Part shown: positions 8,620-17,973 of the stretch, piece after piece | Position numbering within the stretch: position 1 is the first letter of the stretch | Layout of the letters: each line of letters starts with the position of its first letter | From: Actinomadura graeca | GTDB lineage: Bacteria > Actinomycetota > Actinomycetes > Streptosporangiales > Streptosporangiaceae | DNA: 64,000 nt | Direction: 5' to 3' | Assembly: GCF_019175365.1 (NCBI RefSeq) | Contig: NZ_CP059572.1 | Span: 4,030,001-4,094,000, forward strand | Translations under genes and position numbers: made by a program | Notes under the pieces: model-generated | What the model saw: only the letters and a program-made list of their open reading frames with translations | Databases searched by the model: none | Told to the model about the DNA's origin: nothing

Positions 8620-11547
8620 TCAGGCGGTCGCGCCGGACCCTGACGTGAGCGCCCGGTGGAGGACCTGGGCGAGGTGAAGGGCCCGGTGGCCGGTGCCCTG
8701 GGCGACCTGCGTCCGGCAGGAGAAGCCGTCCGCGAGGATCAGCTCGCCGTCCGCGCCGCGCACTCTGGGGAACAGCTCGCGTTCCGCGCAGTTCTGCGAC
8801 ACGTCCCAGTGGCCGGGTTCGAAGCCGAAGTTGCCCGCGAGACCGCAGCAGCCGGCGCCGATGACGTCGGTGTCCACGCCGAGGCGCGTCAGGACGGCGA
8901 GGTCGGGCGCGTACGAGCCCTTGGCCTCCTGGTGGCAGTGGACCTGCGCGATCGCCGCGGCGTCGAGCGTCCCGAACGGCCAGTCGCCCTCGTGCCCGGC
9001 GACCAGCTCGGCGAGGGTGATGGTGGCCTTCCCCAGCAGCCGCGCGCGAGGGTCGTCCGGGAGCAGCTCGGGCGCCTCGTTCCGCAGCATAACGGTGCAG
9101 GACGGCTCCAGCCCGACGACCGGGAGCCCGGCCTCAAACGCAGGCGCCAGGACATCGAGGGTGTGCTTCAGCACCCGCCGGGCGACGCCCAGCTGACCGG
9201 TGGAATGCCAGGTCAGCCCGCAGCAGACGCGGCCGGGCGGGATCAGGACGCGGTATCCGAGCGCTTCCATGACCTCGACCGCGGCCCGCCCGACCTCGGG
9301 CGAGTGGTACTCCGTGAACGTATCGGGCCACAACACGACCGTCCCGGAACCCCGACCTTTTACCCCATTGCGCCCACCACGCTCGCCGCGGGGAGCGCGA
9401 GGGGTGTGGGGGCCGTGGGTGTCGCGGAACCAGCCGCGCAGCGTGCGGTCGGCGAAGTGGATCATCTGGCGCCGCGGCTCGACACCGGCCGCCCGCTTCA
9501 CCGCCCGCGCGACCGGCTCCCGCGCCAGTACCGCGTTGACCAGCCGGGACGCCCCGGGGACGGCGGTGGCGAGACGTGACCAGAGCGGCAGCCAGCCCAT
9601 CGAGTAGTGCGCCATGGGACGGCGGCGTCCCGCGTAATGGCGGTAGAGGAATTCCGCCTTGTAGGTCGCCATATCGACATTGACCGGGCACTCGCTCGCG
9701 CACGCCTTGCACGACAGGCACAGGTCCAGCGCCTCGCGCGCCTCCTCCGAGCGCCAGCCGTCCGGCAGCGACTCGCCGCGCAGCATCTCCGCCAGCACGC
9801 GGGCCCGGCCCCGCGTCGAGTGCACCTCGTCCCGGGTCGCCTTGAACGACGGGCACATCGCGCCCGCGCCGAGGTCGCGGCACGCGCCGACGCCGACGCA
9901 CCGGTGGACGGCCGCCGCGAACGAGCCGCCGTCCCGGCGCAGCGCGTGGACGGGTGTGATCGCCAGCGCGTCCCGGCCCGGTCCCGGACGCAGGCCGGCG
10001 TCCAGCGACGCCGGGTCGACGATCACCCCCGGGTTGAGGCGGCGGCCCGGGTCGAAGACGGCCTTGAACGCGGCGAAGGCGCGCAGCACCTCGGGCGTGT
10101 ACATCGCGGCGAGCAGCTCTGACCGGGCGAAACCGTCACCGTGCTCGCCCGACACCGTCCCGCCGTGAGACAGCACGAGTTGCGCCGCGTCCTCGACGAA
10201 CGCGCGGTAACCGGCGACGCCGCTCGGCTCGTCCAGCCCGAAGTCGACCCGCAGATGCAGGCAACCCTCCCCGAAATGCCCATACGGGACGCCGCGCAGC
10301 CCGTGCCCGCTCATCAGGACGTACAGTTCGCGCAGGTATCCGGCGAGACGCGACGGCGGGACGGCCGAGTCCTCCCAGCCGGGCCACGCCTCGCCGCCGT
10401 CCGGCAGCCGGGTCACGATCCCCGAACCGGCCTCGCGGATCCACCACAACGCCCGCATCCGTACCGGATCGTCCACCACGACCGAGGTCGTCTCCGGCAC
10501 CCGTTCCCGGACGGACTCGGCGAGCGCGTGCGCGGCGTCGCGCGCCGCCGCCACCGTCTCGCCGCCGACCTCGCAGTAGAGCCAGCCGCCGCCGGACGGG
10601 AGGTCGGAGCCCGCGTCCGCGCGTCCCGGCTGCTGCCTCAGCGCGGTGAGGAGGTCGGCTGCCATCCCCTCCACCGTCAGGGCACCGGACTCCGCGGCGA
10701 AAGGGGCGACCTCGGCAGCCACGAATACGTCCGGGAAACCAAGGACGGCCAGCGCGCGCGCCTTCGGCACCGGAACGAGCTTGACCGTCGCCTCTGTGAC
10801 GAGACCACACGTTCCCTCTGCGCCGACAAGCGCCTTCGCTACGTCGAACCCGTTCTCCGGCAGCAGATGGTGCAGCCCGTAGCCGGACACCTGGCGGCTG
10901 AACCGGCCCAGTTCCTTCCGGAGGTGACCCGGATGCGCGTCACGGAGCCGCCGCAGCTCGGCGTCGACCGCCACGTCGCCGGACGTGCCGCGCCCGGCGG
11001 CGAGCTCGCGCCCGTCCGGCAGGAGCATCCGCAGCGCCTCGACGTTCGCGGACGTGATCCCCCACGCCACGCTGTGCGACCCGCACGCGTTGTTGCCGAT
11101 CATCCCGCCGAGGGTGCAGCGCGAATGGCTGGACGGGTCGGGCCCGAAGGTGAGCCCGTACCGGCCGGCCGCGGCGCGCAGGTCGTCCAGGATCACGCCC
11201 GGTTCGACCACGGCCGTGCGCGCCTCGGGATCGATCGAATGGATCCGCCGCAGGTGGCGTGAGGTGTCCACGACGATCCCCGAGCCGATGGAGTTGCCGG
11301 CGATCGACGTCCCGCCACCACGTGGCGTCACGGAAAGGTTCTCCTCCTCCGCCAGCCCGAGGATTCTGGCGAGATCGTCGACCGTCCGCGGTTCCGCGAC
11401 CGCGGCCGGGACGCGCCGGTAGATGGAGGCATCGGACGAGTACGCCGTCCGGACGGTGAGACCGGCACGGAAGACCCCTGGGAGCGCGGCGTCCAGCCGG
11501 CGAGCGTGATCGGCCACGCCCCAGTATTTCAAGCATCCGCCCGGCAT
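8620..11547 (-). CDS. FAD-linked oxidase / Fe-S protein fusion (GlcD-GlcF or YdiJ type 2-hydroxyacid dehydrogenase)
   Basis: About 975 residues. The N-terminal half is an FAD_binding_4 domain (PRGGGTSIAGNSIGSGIV and PDPSSHSRCTLGGMIGNNAC) with an FAD-oxidase C-domain (HFGEGCLHLR, GTVSGEHGDG). The second half has a 4Fe-4S site CLSCKACASECP and two CCG (DUF224) repeats (CCGLTWHS and GCCGLAGNFG). This fusion matches YdiJ/GlcD-GlcF-like D-2-hydroxyglutarate, lactate or glycolate dehydrogenases that pass electrons to the respiratory chain. The ATG at 11547 is chosen; a TTG and GTG slightly downstream are alternatives because the ribosome site is weak. The length is close to E. coli YdiJ. Confidence 0.87.
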   Translation of the reverse strand: MPGGCLKYWGVADHARRLDAALPGVFRAGLTVRTAYSSDASIYRRVPAAVAEPRTVDDLARILGLAEEENLSVTPRGGGTSIAGNSIGSGIVVDTSRHLRRIHSIDPEARTAVVEPGVILDDLRAAAGRYGLTFGPDPSSHSRCTLGGMIGNNACGSHSVAWGITSANVEALRMLLPDGRELAAGRGTSGDVAVDAELRRLRDAHPGHLRKELGRFSRQVSGYGLHHLLPENGFDVAKALVGAEGTCGLVTEATVKLVPVPKARALAVLGFPDVFVAAEVAPFAAESGALTVEGMAADLLTALRQQPGRADAGSDLPSGGGWLYCEVGGETVAAARDAAHALAESVRERVPETTSVVVDDPVRMRALWWIREAGSGIVTRLPDGGEAWPGWEDSAVPPSRLAGYLRELYVLMSGHGLRGVPYGHFGEGCLHLRVDFGLDEPSGVAGYRAFVEDAAQLVLSHGGTVSGEHGDGFARSELLAAMYTPEVLRAFAAFKAVFDPGRRLNPGVIVDPASLDAGLRPGPGRDALAITPVHALRRDGGSFAAAVHRCVGVGACRDLGAGAMCPSFKATRDEVHSTRGRARVLAEMLRGESLPDGWRSEEAREALDLCLSCKACASECPVNVDMATYKAEFLYRHYAGRRRPMAHYSMGWLPLWSRLATAVPGASRLVNAVLAREPVARAVKRAAGVEPRRQMIHFADRTLRGWFRDTHGPHTPRAPRGERGGRNGVKGRGSGTVVLWPDTFTEYHSPEVGRAAVEVMEALGYRVLIPPGRVCCGLTWHSTGQLGVARRVLKHTLDVLAPAFEAGLPVVGLEPSCTVMLRNEAPELLPDDPRARLLGKATITLAELVAGHEGDWPFGTLDAAAIAQVHCHQEAKGSYAPDLAVLTRLGVDTDVIGAGCCGLAGNFGFEPGHWDVSQNCAERELFPRVRGADGELILADGFSCRTQVAQGTGHRALHLAQVLHRALTSGSGATA

Positions 11548-11936
11548 CTTCGCCTGACCACGACTTTTACCGGAATTCGACCGGCTGCCCGAAGGCGGGC
11601 ACGCACCCGCCGCCGCCAGGAGCCGCGACCTCCACACAATCGCCGCCCTCAAGGCTCCGGCTGCTCTTGCGCCAGTTCACACCCGGATCGGCCCAACATT
11701 CCGTCACCCATCCCTACGGTCCGGCCGGTGGGTACGGTCAGCCCACGGGCCACCTCCACATGACGCATCCGCACCTCGCGTGCCCCTTCTTCTGGCACCT
11801 TTACGCAGCCCTCCCCGCACACGCGGGGCTCCAGCCCCACCAGACCGGGCCGCAACCCACGCCGTGCCAGGTTCCGCCGCCCGCGCAAGCGCCGATGCCC
11901 CAGGTCACGCCAGGCATCCCTCGGCCACCTCGGCCG

Positions 11937-12164
11937 TTCCTGCGGGAGGCGTTCGAGGAGTCCGGGTGCCCTGGGACGCCTGCCACCACGAGGACCGCGG
12001 CGACAGCGCGCTGATCGTCGTCCCGCCCGAGACCCCCAGACGCGCAAGGCGTGAGTGGCTGGCCCCTGATCCAGACCTCCCGCCTGCTGAACGCCTGGAT
12101 CCTCAGGGACCGGCTCACCCAAAGCGGCGCCGACCTCGGCTTCATCAGGGGTTCTTCCTATTAA
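11937..12164 (+). pseudogene. decayed fragment of an actinobacterial 'EDRGD' protein (nucleotide-cyclase-like family)
   Basis: Three conserved-looking pieces lie in alternating frames: FLREAFEESG (from 11937), then WDACHHEDRGDSALIVVPP one frame over, then WILRDRLTQSGADLGFIRGS back in the first frame to a stop at 12162-12164. The middle piece matches a motif I recall from a common actinobacterial regulatory or effector family. Two frameshifts within 230 bp, and no complete reading frame in the 740-bp gap 11548-12290, indicate a remnant. Nothing else in that gap is recognisable. Confidence 0.4.
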
Positions 12165-12290
12165 CCCGCTCCCGAAGCACCCAGTGAACACACTCCCCGA
12201 ACCCATCTCTGCGGTTCCGGCCACCACCCAGCCACCTCTGCTCCCCGTCATCCCGTCCGCGCTGCGCCGTCCGTGAAGGGGTGTGGGGCG

Positions 12291-13652
12291 TCAGCGTTGT
12301 TCGTCACGGCGCGAGGGGTCGAGGGGCACACGCATGACGAAGCGCGCGCCGCGCTCGCTGTCCTCGATCGTGAGGTCGCCGCCGTGCGACTTGGCGATCT
12401 CGCGGGCGATCGGGAGGCCGAGGCCGGTGCCGTTCGCGTCGCGGCTCCGTCCGTCCTTGAGGCGCGCGAAACGCTGGAACACGATCTCCCGGTCGGACTC
12501 GGCGATTCCGGCTCCGTCGTCGAGCACCTCCAGCACGGCCGTGGAGTCTTCGCGGCGGACGCTGACGTCCACCCGCGTCTCGGCGTGCCGTTCGGCGTTG
12601 TCGAGCAGATTCGTCAGCAGCCGGACGAGCCGCAGGCGGTCGCCGTTGACCGTCACGCCTTCCTGGAGGTGCGTGACGACCCGCTTGCTGCGGTCCGTCC
12701 TCGCCAGTTCGATCGTGACCAGCGCGGCGAGGTCGACGGACTCGGACTTGCTCCACTTGCCGGCGTCGAGGCGGGCCAGTTCCAGCAGGTCGGTGACGAT
12801 CGCCTGGAGGCGGTCCAGGCTCTGCAGGACGGAACGCCCGGTCCGCGGCCAGTCCACGTCCTCCGGGTACATCAGCGCCTCCTCCATCTGCGCCCGCGCC
12901 GCCGCGATCGGGCTGCGGAGATCATGGGACGCGTCGGAGGTGAAGCTGCGCTGCCGCTCCAGGGCGGCGTCCAGCCGGTCGAGCGTCGCGTTCGCCGCCT
13001 CGGCCAGCAGCCTGACCTCGTCGCGGTTCTCCGGCACCGGGACGCGGTGGCCCGAGCGGCGCGCGGTGATCTCGGTCAGTTCCGCCCGGATCGCGTCCAC
13101 CGGGGCGAGGGTCTGGTCGACCGTCCGCCAGGTGCGCAGGCCGACCAGCAGGATCACCAGCAGCGAGATGCTGACGAGGAACGTGCAGAGGCTGGAGCTG
13201 ACGTACCAGGGCACCTTTCTGGCTGCGGCGTAGACCATCCAGTCCCCGCCCGGCTGGTAGACGCGGAACGCGACGACCGACATGCAGCCGTCAAGTCCCG
13301 CCGGGGGGCACAACATTTTGTCGGCGTAGACACTGTTTCCTTCCGGGACGAATGAGGCGATCGGCGCGCTGCCGTGCACGCCGGGTGTCGCCGCGAGCAC
13401 CGTCCTCCGGTCGTCCAGGAGTTGCAGGACGATCTTGTCCGGGCCGGTCAGCTCCGCGGGCACACGGTCGCGTTTGATCTGGTAGGCGAGCCGGAGCGCC
13501 GCCGTGGTGGCCTCGTCGCGCCTGTAGTCGGACTCGTTCCCGCGCACGCCCGCGACGATCAATCCGGCCAGAACGGCACACATCACGGCGGTGACCGCCG
13601 CGGCCATGACGGTCATCCGCACCCGTATGGACCATGTGCCCCGTCCGTACAC
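12291..13652 (-). CDS. sensor histidine kinase (orphan)
   Basis: 453 residues from the GTG at 13652 (GGGAGG four bases upstream; a longer in-frame start is less likely). Membrane helices near residues 10-32 and 165-190 flank a ~130-residue extracytoplasmic sensor that contains two Cys. A HAMP linker follows, then the phospho-acceptor region with SHDLRSP (His near residue 242), the N box NLLDNAERH, G1 DDGAGI and G2 GTGLGLPIA. No response-regulator gene is adjacent on either side, so it is an orphan or its partner lies elsewhere. The divergent LysR gene starts 233 bp away. Confidence 0.9.
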   Translation of the reverse strand: MYGRGTWSIRVRMTVMAAAVTAVMCAVLAGLIVAGVRGNESDYRRDEATTAALRLAYQIKRDRVPAELTGPDKIVLQLLDDRRTVLAATPGVHGSAPIASFVPEGNSVYADKMLCPPAGLDGCMSVVAFRVYQPGGDWMVYAAARKVPWYVSSSLCTFLVSISLLVILLVGLRTWRTVDQTLAPVDAIRAELTEITARRSGHRVPVPENRDEVRLLAEAANATLDRLDAALERQRSFTSDASHDLRSPIAAARAQMEEALMYPEDVDWPRTGRSVLQSLDRLQAIVTDLLELARLDAGKWSKSESVDLAALVTIELARTDRSKRVVTHLQEGVTVNGDRLRLVRLLTNLLDNAERHAETRVDVSVRREDSTAVLEVLDDGAGIAESDREIVFQRFARLKDGRSRDANGTGLGLPIAREIAKSHGGDLTIEDSERGARFVMRVPLDPSRRDEQR

Positions 13653-13885
13653 ACGACCTCCCGCTGGTGAGGTAATCACCCCCCAGACCGGAATCAAGCC
13701 TGAAAACGGGCGTGTTGTGCCCAAGAGACGTCAAAGAATTGGTCCGGACGGTCGCGTTGCCGCGTTTTCGTCCGGCGAGGCGGACTGCACGCGTCCGCGC
13801 CCCTGACACCGCCGGGGTCACCACGATGAAGCCCTTCCAGCAGAAGCCTCGGAAATGGACGTTGGCGCTGTTAGCATCATTGGTT

Positions 13886-14770
13886 ATGGAGCTGCGCCAG
13901 CTGGAGTACTTCGTGGCGGTGACGGAGGAGGCGAGCTTCACCAAGGCGGCGGCCCGGTTGCACGTCGCCCAGCCGGGGGTCAGCGCACAGATACGGCAGC
14001 TCGAACGCGAGCTCGGCCAGCCGCTGCTCGACCGGTCGGGGCGGACCGTCCGGCTGACGGAGGTGGGCGCCGCCGTGCTGCCCTACGCGCGGGCGGCGCT
14101 CGCGGCGGTCGAGGGCGCGCGGCTGTCGGTGGACGAGCTGACCGGGCTGCTCCGCGGGCACGTCACCATCGGCACCGTCGACTGGATCAGGTCGCTGGAG
14201 CTGCCCTCGATGCTCGCCGGGTTCCACCGCGACCACCCGAACGTGGAGATCACCGTCACGCAGGACGACTCCGTCTCCCTCGTGAACGGGATGCTCAGCG
14301 GGCGGATCGACCTCGCGTTCATCAGCCTCGGATCCGAGCGTCCCGAGGGCCTGCGCACCCAGGTGGTGATCGAGCAGGAGCTGTACGCGGCCGTCGAGCC
14401 CGGGCACGAGCTGGCGGGACGGTCGACGGTCGCGCTGCGGACGCTCGCCACCCGGGACCTCGTCAGCCTGCCGAAGGGCACCGGGCTGCGCGCCGTCCTG
14501 GACGAGGCGTGCGCGGACGCCGGCCTGCGCCCGCGGATCGCGTTCGAGGCGGCCGAGCCGCCCGTCCTCGCCCAGCTCGCGGCGCAGGGGCTCGGCGTGG
14601 CGATCCTGCCCGAGTCCGCCGCCCGCGCCTACGCGGACGAGCTGCACCTGATGCCCATCGTCCGGCCCCGGCTGCGGGGCCGGATCGCGCTCGCCTGGCG
14701 CGCCGAGGGCCCTCGCAGTCCCGCGGCGCGCGCCCTCATCTCCCGGGCCCGCGCGCGGTGGCCGGCCTAG
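13886..14770 (+). CDS. LysR-family transcriptional regulator
   Basis: 294 residues from the ATG at 13886 (MELRQLEYFVAVTEEASF). The N-terminal helix-turn-helix contains FTKAAARLHVAQPGVSAQIRQ, and the rest is the LysR substrate-binding fold. The start is preceded by TAGCAT about 9 bases upstream and no ribosome site, suggesting a leaderless transcript. It is divergent from the histidine kinase gene and has no obvious metabolic neighbour downstream, so its target is not evident. Confidence 0.92.
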   Translation: MELRQLEYFVAVTEEASFTKAAARLHVAQPGVSAQIRQLERELGQPLLDRSGRTVRLTEVGAAVLPYARAALAAVEGARLSVDELTGLLRGHVTIGTVDWIRSLELPSMLAGFHRDHPNVEITVTQDDSVSLVNGMLSGRIDLAFISLGSERPEGLRTQVVIEQELYAAVEPGHELAGRSTVALRTLATRDLVSLPKGTGLRAVLDEACADAGLRPRIAFEAAEPPVLAQLAAQGLGVAILPESAARAYADELHLMPIVRPRLRGRIALAWRAEGPRSPAARALISRARARWPA

Positions 14771-14924
14771 GCTGCGTTGTACAGTCCCGGCCCACTTCAC
14801 TCGCCTGACGGTTCGCTACGCGACCGGACCTGGGCGAACGCGGCATCGCGTTCGCGCACGGGGCCGAGGCCACTTCGAGACAGTCCCTAGCTAGGCGCGA
14901 TGGCCGGGCATGAGACGCGGGGCC

Positions 14925-14972
14925 GGGACGACATGACCCCGGGACGACATGACCCCGGGACCGCGTGGCCCC
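14925..14972. repeat. three tandem 16-bp units
   Basis: Units at 14925-14940, 14941-14956 and 14957-14972 read GGGACGACATGACCCC twice and then a diverged copy GGGACCGCGTGGCCCC. They lie just after the stop codon of the glycerophosphodiesterase gene (minus strand). Each unit begins GGG and ends CCCC, so the array can form GC-rich hairpins and may act as its terminator or mRNA-stabilising end. Confidence 0.6.
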
Positions 14973-14980
14973 GGGACCGC

Positions 14981-15922
14981 TCAGACGTCCTCGGACTTCG
15001 TGGCGACCAGAACGTCGTCCAGGATGTCCGGCTTGTTGGTGATGATGCCGTCCACGCCGAGGCCGACGGCCTTGCGCATCCTGGTGCGGTCGTCGAGCGT
15101 CCAGGTCTGGAGGCGCATGCGGGCCGCGTGCACCTTCTTGACGTAGGACGCGGTCAGGGACCCGTAGGTGGGGTTGATCTGGTCGGCGTACTTGGCGAGT
15201 TTCGGCAGGTCGGCGACCTTGGGGGTGCCGAGCAGCGCGGTCGGCACGGCGGGCAGCGCCGAGTGGAAGCGCTTCACCGACGTCCAGTCGAACGACTGGA
15301 CGGCGAGCCTGCGCTGGCGCGGGTCGGGACGCAGCCAGGACGGGTGCCGCTTCAGCTCGGTGGCGATCCGGTTCTCGATCCCGGGGTAGGCGGCCGGGTT
15401 CTTGATCTCCACGAGCACCCCGATGCCGCGGCCGTCCATCGCCGTCAGCACCTCGCCCAGCGTGGGCACGCGCTCGCCTTTGTACTTGGAGGCGAACCAG
15501 GAGCCCGCGTCCAGCCGCTTGATCTGGGCGAGGGTGAAACCGGACACCTTGGACGTCTCGCGGGCCGGGTAGACGGTCTCCACGTTCGTGGTCCGGGTCA
15601 GGGTGGAGTCGTGGAGGACGACGAGCTTGTGGTCCTTCGTCTCCTGGACGTCGATCTCGAAGGCGTCCGCGCGCTGGGCGCGGGCCAGCCGGAACGCCGC
15701 GAGGGTGTTCTCCGGCGCGTAGGCGGACGCGCCCCGGTGGGCGACGTTGGCGACCTTCGCGGCCAGTGCCGCAGCCGGGACGGCGCGGGGACGGGGCTCG
15801 GGGAAGGCGGGAAGCGAGGAGGGGGCGGGGGGCGGGTCCGCGGCCGCGGCATCCGTCATGGATCCGGTGATCGTCGTCGTGGCCGCGACCGCGACGAACG
15901 CGAGACCGTACCGTCGGGACAT
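14981..15922 (-). CDS. secreted glycerophosphodiester phosphodiesterase
   Basis: 313 residues from the ATG at 15922, preceded by GAGAGGTGAAG; a longer frame to 15952 exists. A signal peptide (basic start, hydrophobic residues 6-22, AAAADP end) directs export. The GDPD TIM barrel shows AHRGASAYAPENT with the catalytic His, FEIDVQETKDHKLVVLHD with metal-binding acids and the general-base His, and VDGIITNKPD at the C-terminus. The enzyme releases sn-glycerol 3-phosphate and an alcohol from glycerophosphodiesters outside the membrane. It is monocistronic. Confidence 0.93.
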   Translation of the reverse strand: MSRRYGLAFVAVAATTTITGSMTDAAAADPPPAPSSLPAFPEPRPRAVPAAALAAKVANVAHRGASAYAPENTLAAFRLARAQRADAFEIDVQETKDHKLVVLHDSTLTRTTNVETVYPARETSKVSGFTLAQIKRLDAGSWFASKYKGERVPTLGEVLTAMDGRGIGVLVEIKNPAAYPGIENRIATELKRHPSWLRPDPRQRRLAVQSFDWTSVKRFHSALPAVPTALLGTPKVADLPKLAKYADQINPTYGSLTASYVKKVHAARMRLQTWTLDDRTRMRKAVGLGVDGIITNKPDILDDVLVATKSEDV

Positions 15923-16081
15923 CTTCACCTCTCGAATGCTGGACGGTGTCACCCCCCACGGTTGATCGACTCGATGACACCGGGGTGACAGCGCGGAAGC
16001 AGACTATGTACGGCCAGTGACAATACGTATCCGCGAGGGCAGGGCGCGAGGGGAACACGGCACGCGTCTGGAACGTGGCAG

Positions 16082-17896
16082 TTATTCGGTTTCTCCTGAC
16101 TTATCGGGTCGGGCCGCCGATTCCCGTCCCCACTCCGGCCCCGTCCGCAGCTCAGGCCCTGCGCGCGACTCCCGCCCCGAATCCGGCTCGGCCTTCGGCG
16201 CCGCGCTCCCGTCCGGTACCGCTGTCAGTCCCGGCTCCCTGCCCGCGGGACGGGAGAGCCGCGCCGCCCGCGCGAGGATCAGCGTCCCGAGGACGAGCTT
16301 GCGGGTCCTGCGCAACCCCGGCGGACGCGGAAAGCGGATGCGGCGGGCCGATGGCGCCTCGTCCTCCGGCGCCCGCGCGGGCTGCGGGACGGTGTGCGGC
16401 CGCGGCGAGACGAGCCGCGTCGGACGGCTGCGGCCCCGCAGCGTCACCGTCCTGCCGACGTCCCACTCGTCCGCTTCGCCCAGGTGTGCCAGGTCCAGGA
16501 CGGAGGCCGCGGCGAGGACCCGTCCCGGCGAGAGCTTCGCCAGGTCGCTCAGCCGGGCCGCCTCGTTGACCGGGTCGCCGATCACCGTGTACTCGAAGCG
16601 CTGCTCGGCGCCGATGTAACCGGCGACGACCGGGCCCGCGGAGACGCCGATGCCCGCGTCCAGGGTCGGCACCCCCTCACGCAGCCGGGCCGCCAGCTCG
16701 CGCGCCGCGCCGAGCGCGCCGCCCGCCGGGTCCGGCACCTCCGCGGGCGCCCCGAAGATCGCGAGCGCCGCGTCCCCCTCGAACTTGTTGATCCAGCCGC
16801 CGTGCTTGGCCACGACGGTCACCACCACGCCGAAGAACCGGTTGAGCAGCCCCACCACCGCGTCCGGGCTGCGCGTCTCGGCCAGTCTCGACGAGCCGGT
16901 CAGGTCGACGAACAGCACCGCGACCTCGCGCGTCTCCCCGCCGAGCGTGATGTCGTGCTCCAGCGCGAGGCCGGCGACCTCCTCGCCGACGTGCCGTCCG
17001 AACAGATCCCGCAGCCGCTCGTGGTCCCGCAGCCCGGCGACCATGTGGTTGAACCCGGCCTGGAGCTGCCCCACCTCGCTCGCGTCGTACACCGAGACCT
17101 CGGCCTCCAGGTCGCCGCGCTCGACCTGCGCCATGCCCGTCCGCACCGACTTGATCGGATCAGCGATCGCCCGTGTCGCCATATAGGTGACATAGACACC
17201 TGCCACCAATGCGGCGCCGCCCAGGCCCAGGATCGTGATCGCGAGCTGCGTGGTGCCGATGTCCGGCGCGGCGAGCGCCGCGACCGCCACGCAGATCAGC
17301 CCGAACACCGGGATCGCCGTCCCGAGCGCCCACGCCAGCATGACCCGCGTCGTCACGCCCGGCAGCCGGAACCGCCGGGGCCCCTCCGCCGCCAGCACCA
17401 GCGCCGCCGCCGGCCTCAGCAGCCGCTCCGACAGCAGATAGATGATCGTGCAGGTCGTGGCCGCGCCCAGCAGGCAGGTCAGCCCGGTCTTCACCGCGAG
17501 CCGCCCCGTGAACAGCACATAGTCGAGGACGGCCCACCCGATCGCACCGAATCCCCACAAACCGCCCACGAGCATGGTCAGCCTGAGCGGACCCAGCAGC
17601 ACCGCCAGGCCCTGCCTGCGGTCGGGGACCCCGCCGTCCCGCACCAGGCTGACGACCGGACGCCACAGCCACAGCCCCATCGACAACGCCACCGGCCCCG
17701 CGACCAGGGGATAACTGAAGAACACGACCGCGTTCACCAGATGGACATGGTCACGATCGTCCAGCGGAGGATCCGGGACCACGAACGTCGCGAACAGCAG
17801 CACCACCAGCGCGCCGACCAGGTTCGCGACCCCGACCACGACCATCAGGACCCAGCGGACGCGGACTTCCAGCCTGGTGCGTGGCACGCCGGGCAC
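16082..17896 (-). CDS. membrane-bound class III adenylate/guanylate cyclase with HAMP domain
   Basis: 604 residues from the GTG at 17896, with GGAGG five bases upstream. Six predicted membrane helices span roughly residues 12-250, then a HAMP linker (ATRAIADPIKSVRTGMAQVERGD), then a class III cyclase domain. The metal-binding aspartates are in VLFVDLTGSS and FEGDAALAIFG, and the substrate-specifying Lys is in NKFEGD. About 90 C-terminal residues are basic and disordered. It probably makes cAMP in response to a membrane signal. Neighbours give no pathway. Confidence 0.9.
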   Translation of the reverse strand: MPGVPRTRLEVRVRWVLMVVVGVANLVGALVVLLFATFVVPDPPLDDRDHVHLVNAVVFFSYPLVAGPVALSMGLWLWRPVVSLVRDGGVPDRRQGLAVLLGPLRLTMLVGGLWGFGAIGWAVLDYVLFTGRLAVKTGLTCLLGAATTCTIIYLLSERLLRPAAALVLAAEGPRRFRLPGVTTRVMLAWALGTAIPVFGLICVAVAALAAPDIGTTQLAITILGLGGAALVAGVYVTYMATRAIADPIKSVRTGMAQVERGDLEAEVSVYDASEVGQLQAGFNHMVAGLRDHERLRDLFGRHVGEEVAGLALEHDITLGGETREVAVLFVDLTGSSRLAETRSPDAVVGLLNRFFGVVVTVVAKHGGWINKFEGDAALAIFGAPAEVPDPAGGALGAARELAARLREGVPTLDAGIGVSAGPVVAGYIGAEQRFEYTVIGDPVNEAARLSDLAKLSPGRVLAAASVLDLAHLGEADEWDVGRTVTLRGRSRPTRLVSPRPHTVPQPARAPEDEAPSARRIRFPRPPGLRRTRKLVLGTLILARAARLSRPAGREPGLTAVPDGSAAPKAEPDSGRESRAGPELRTGPEWGRESAARPDKSGETE

Positions 17897-17973
17897 AGGC
17901 GCCTCCGAGGGTCGGGCCCATCATCGCACCGGGACGGGGCGTCCCGTGGTGGAGACGCCCCGTCCCGGGCGGA

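Noticed and set aside
12291-14770. Histidine kinase and LysR gene as a regulatory pair
   Set aside because: They are divergent and belong to unrelated signalling families; no receiver domain is present in the LysR protein.
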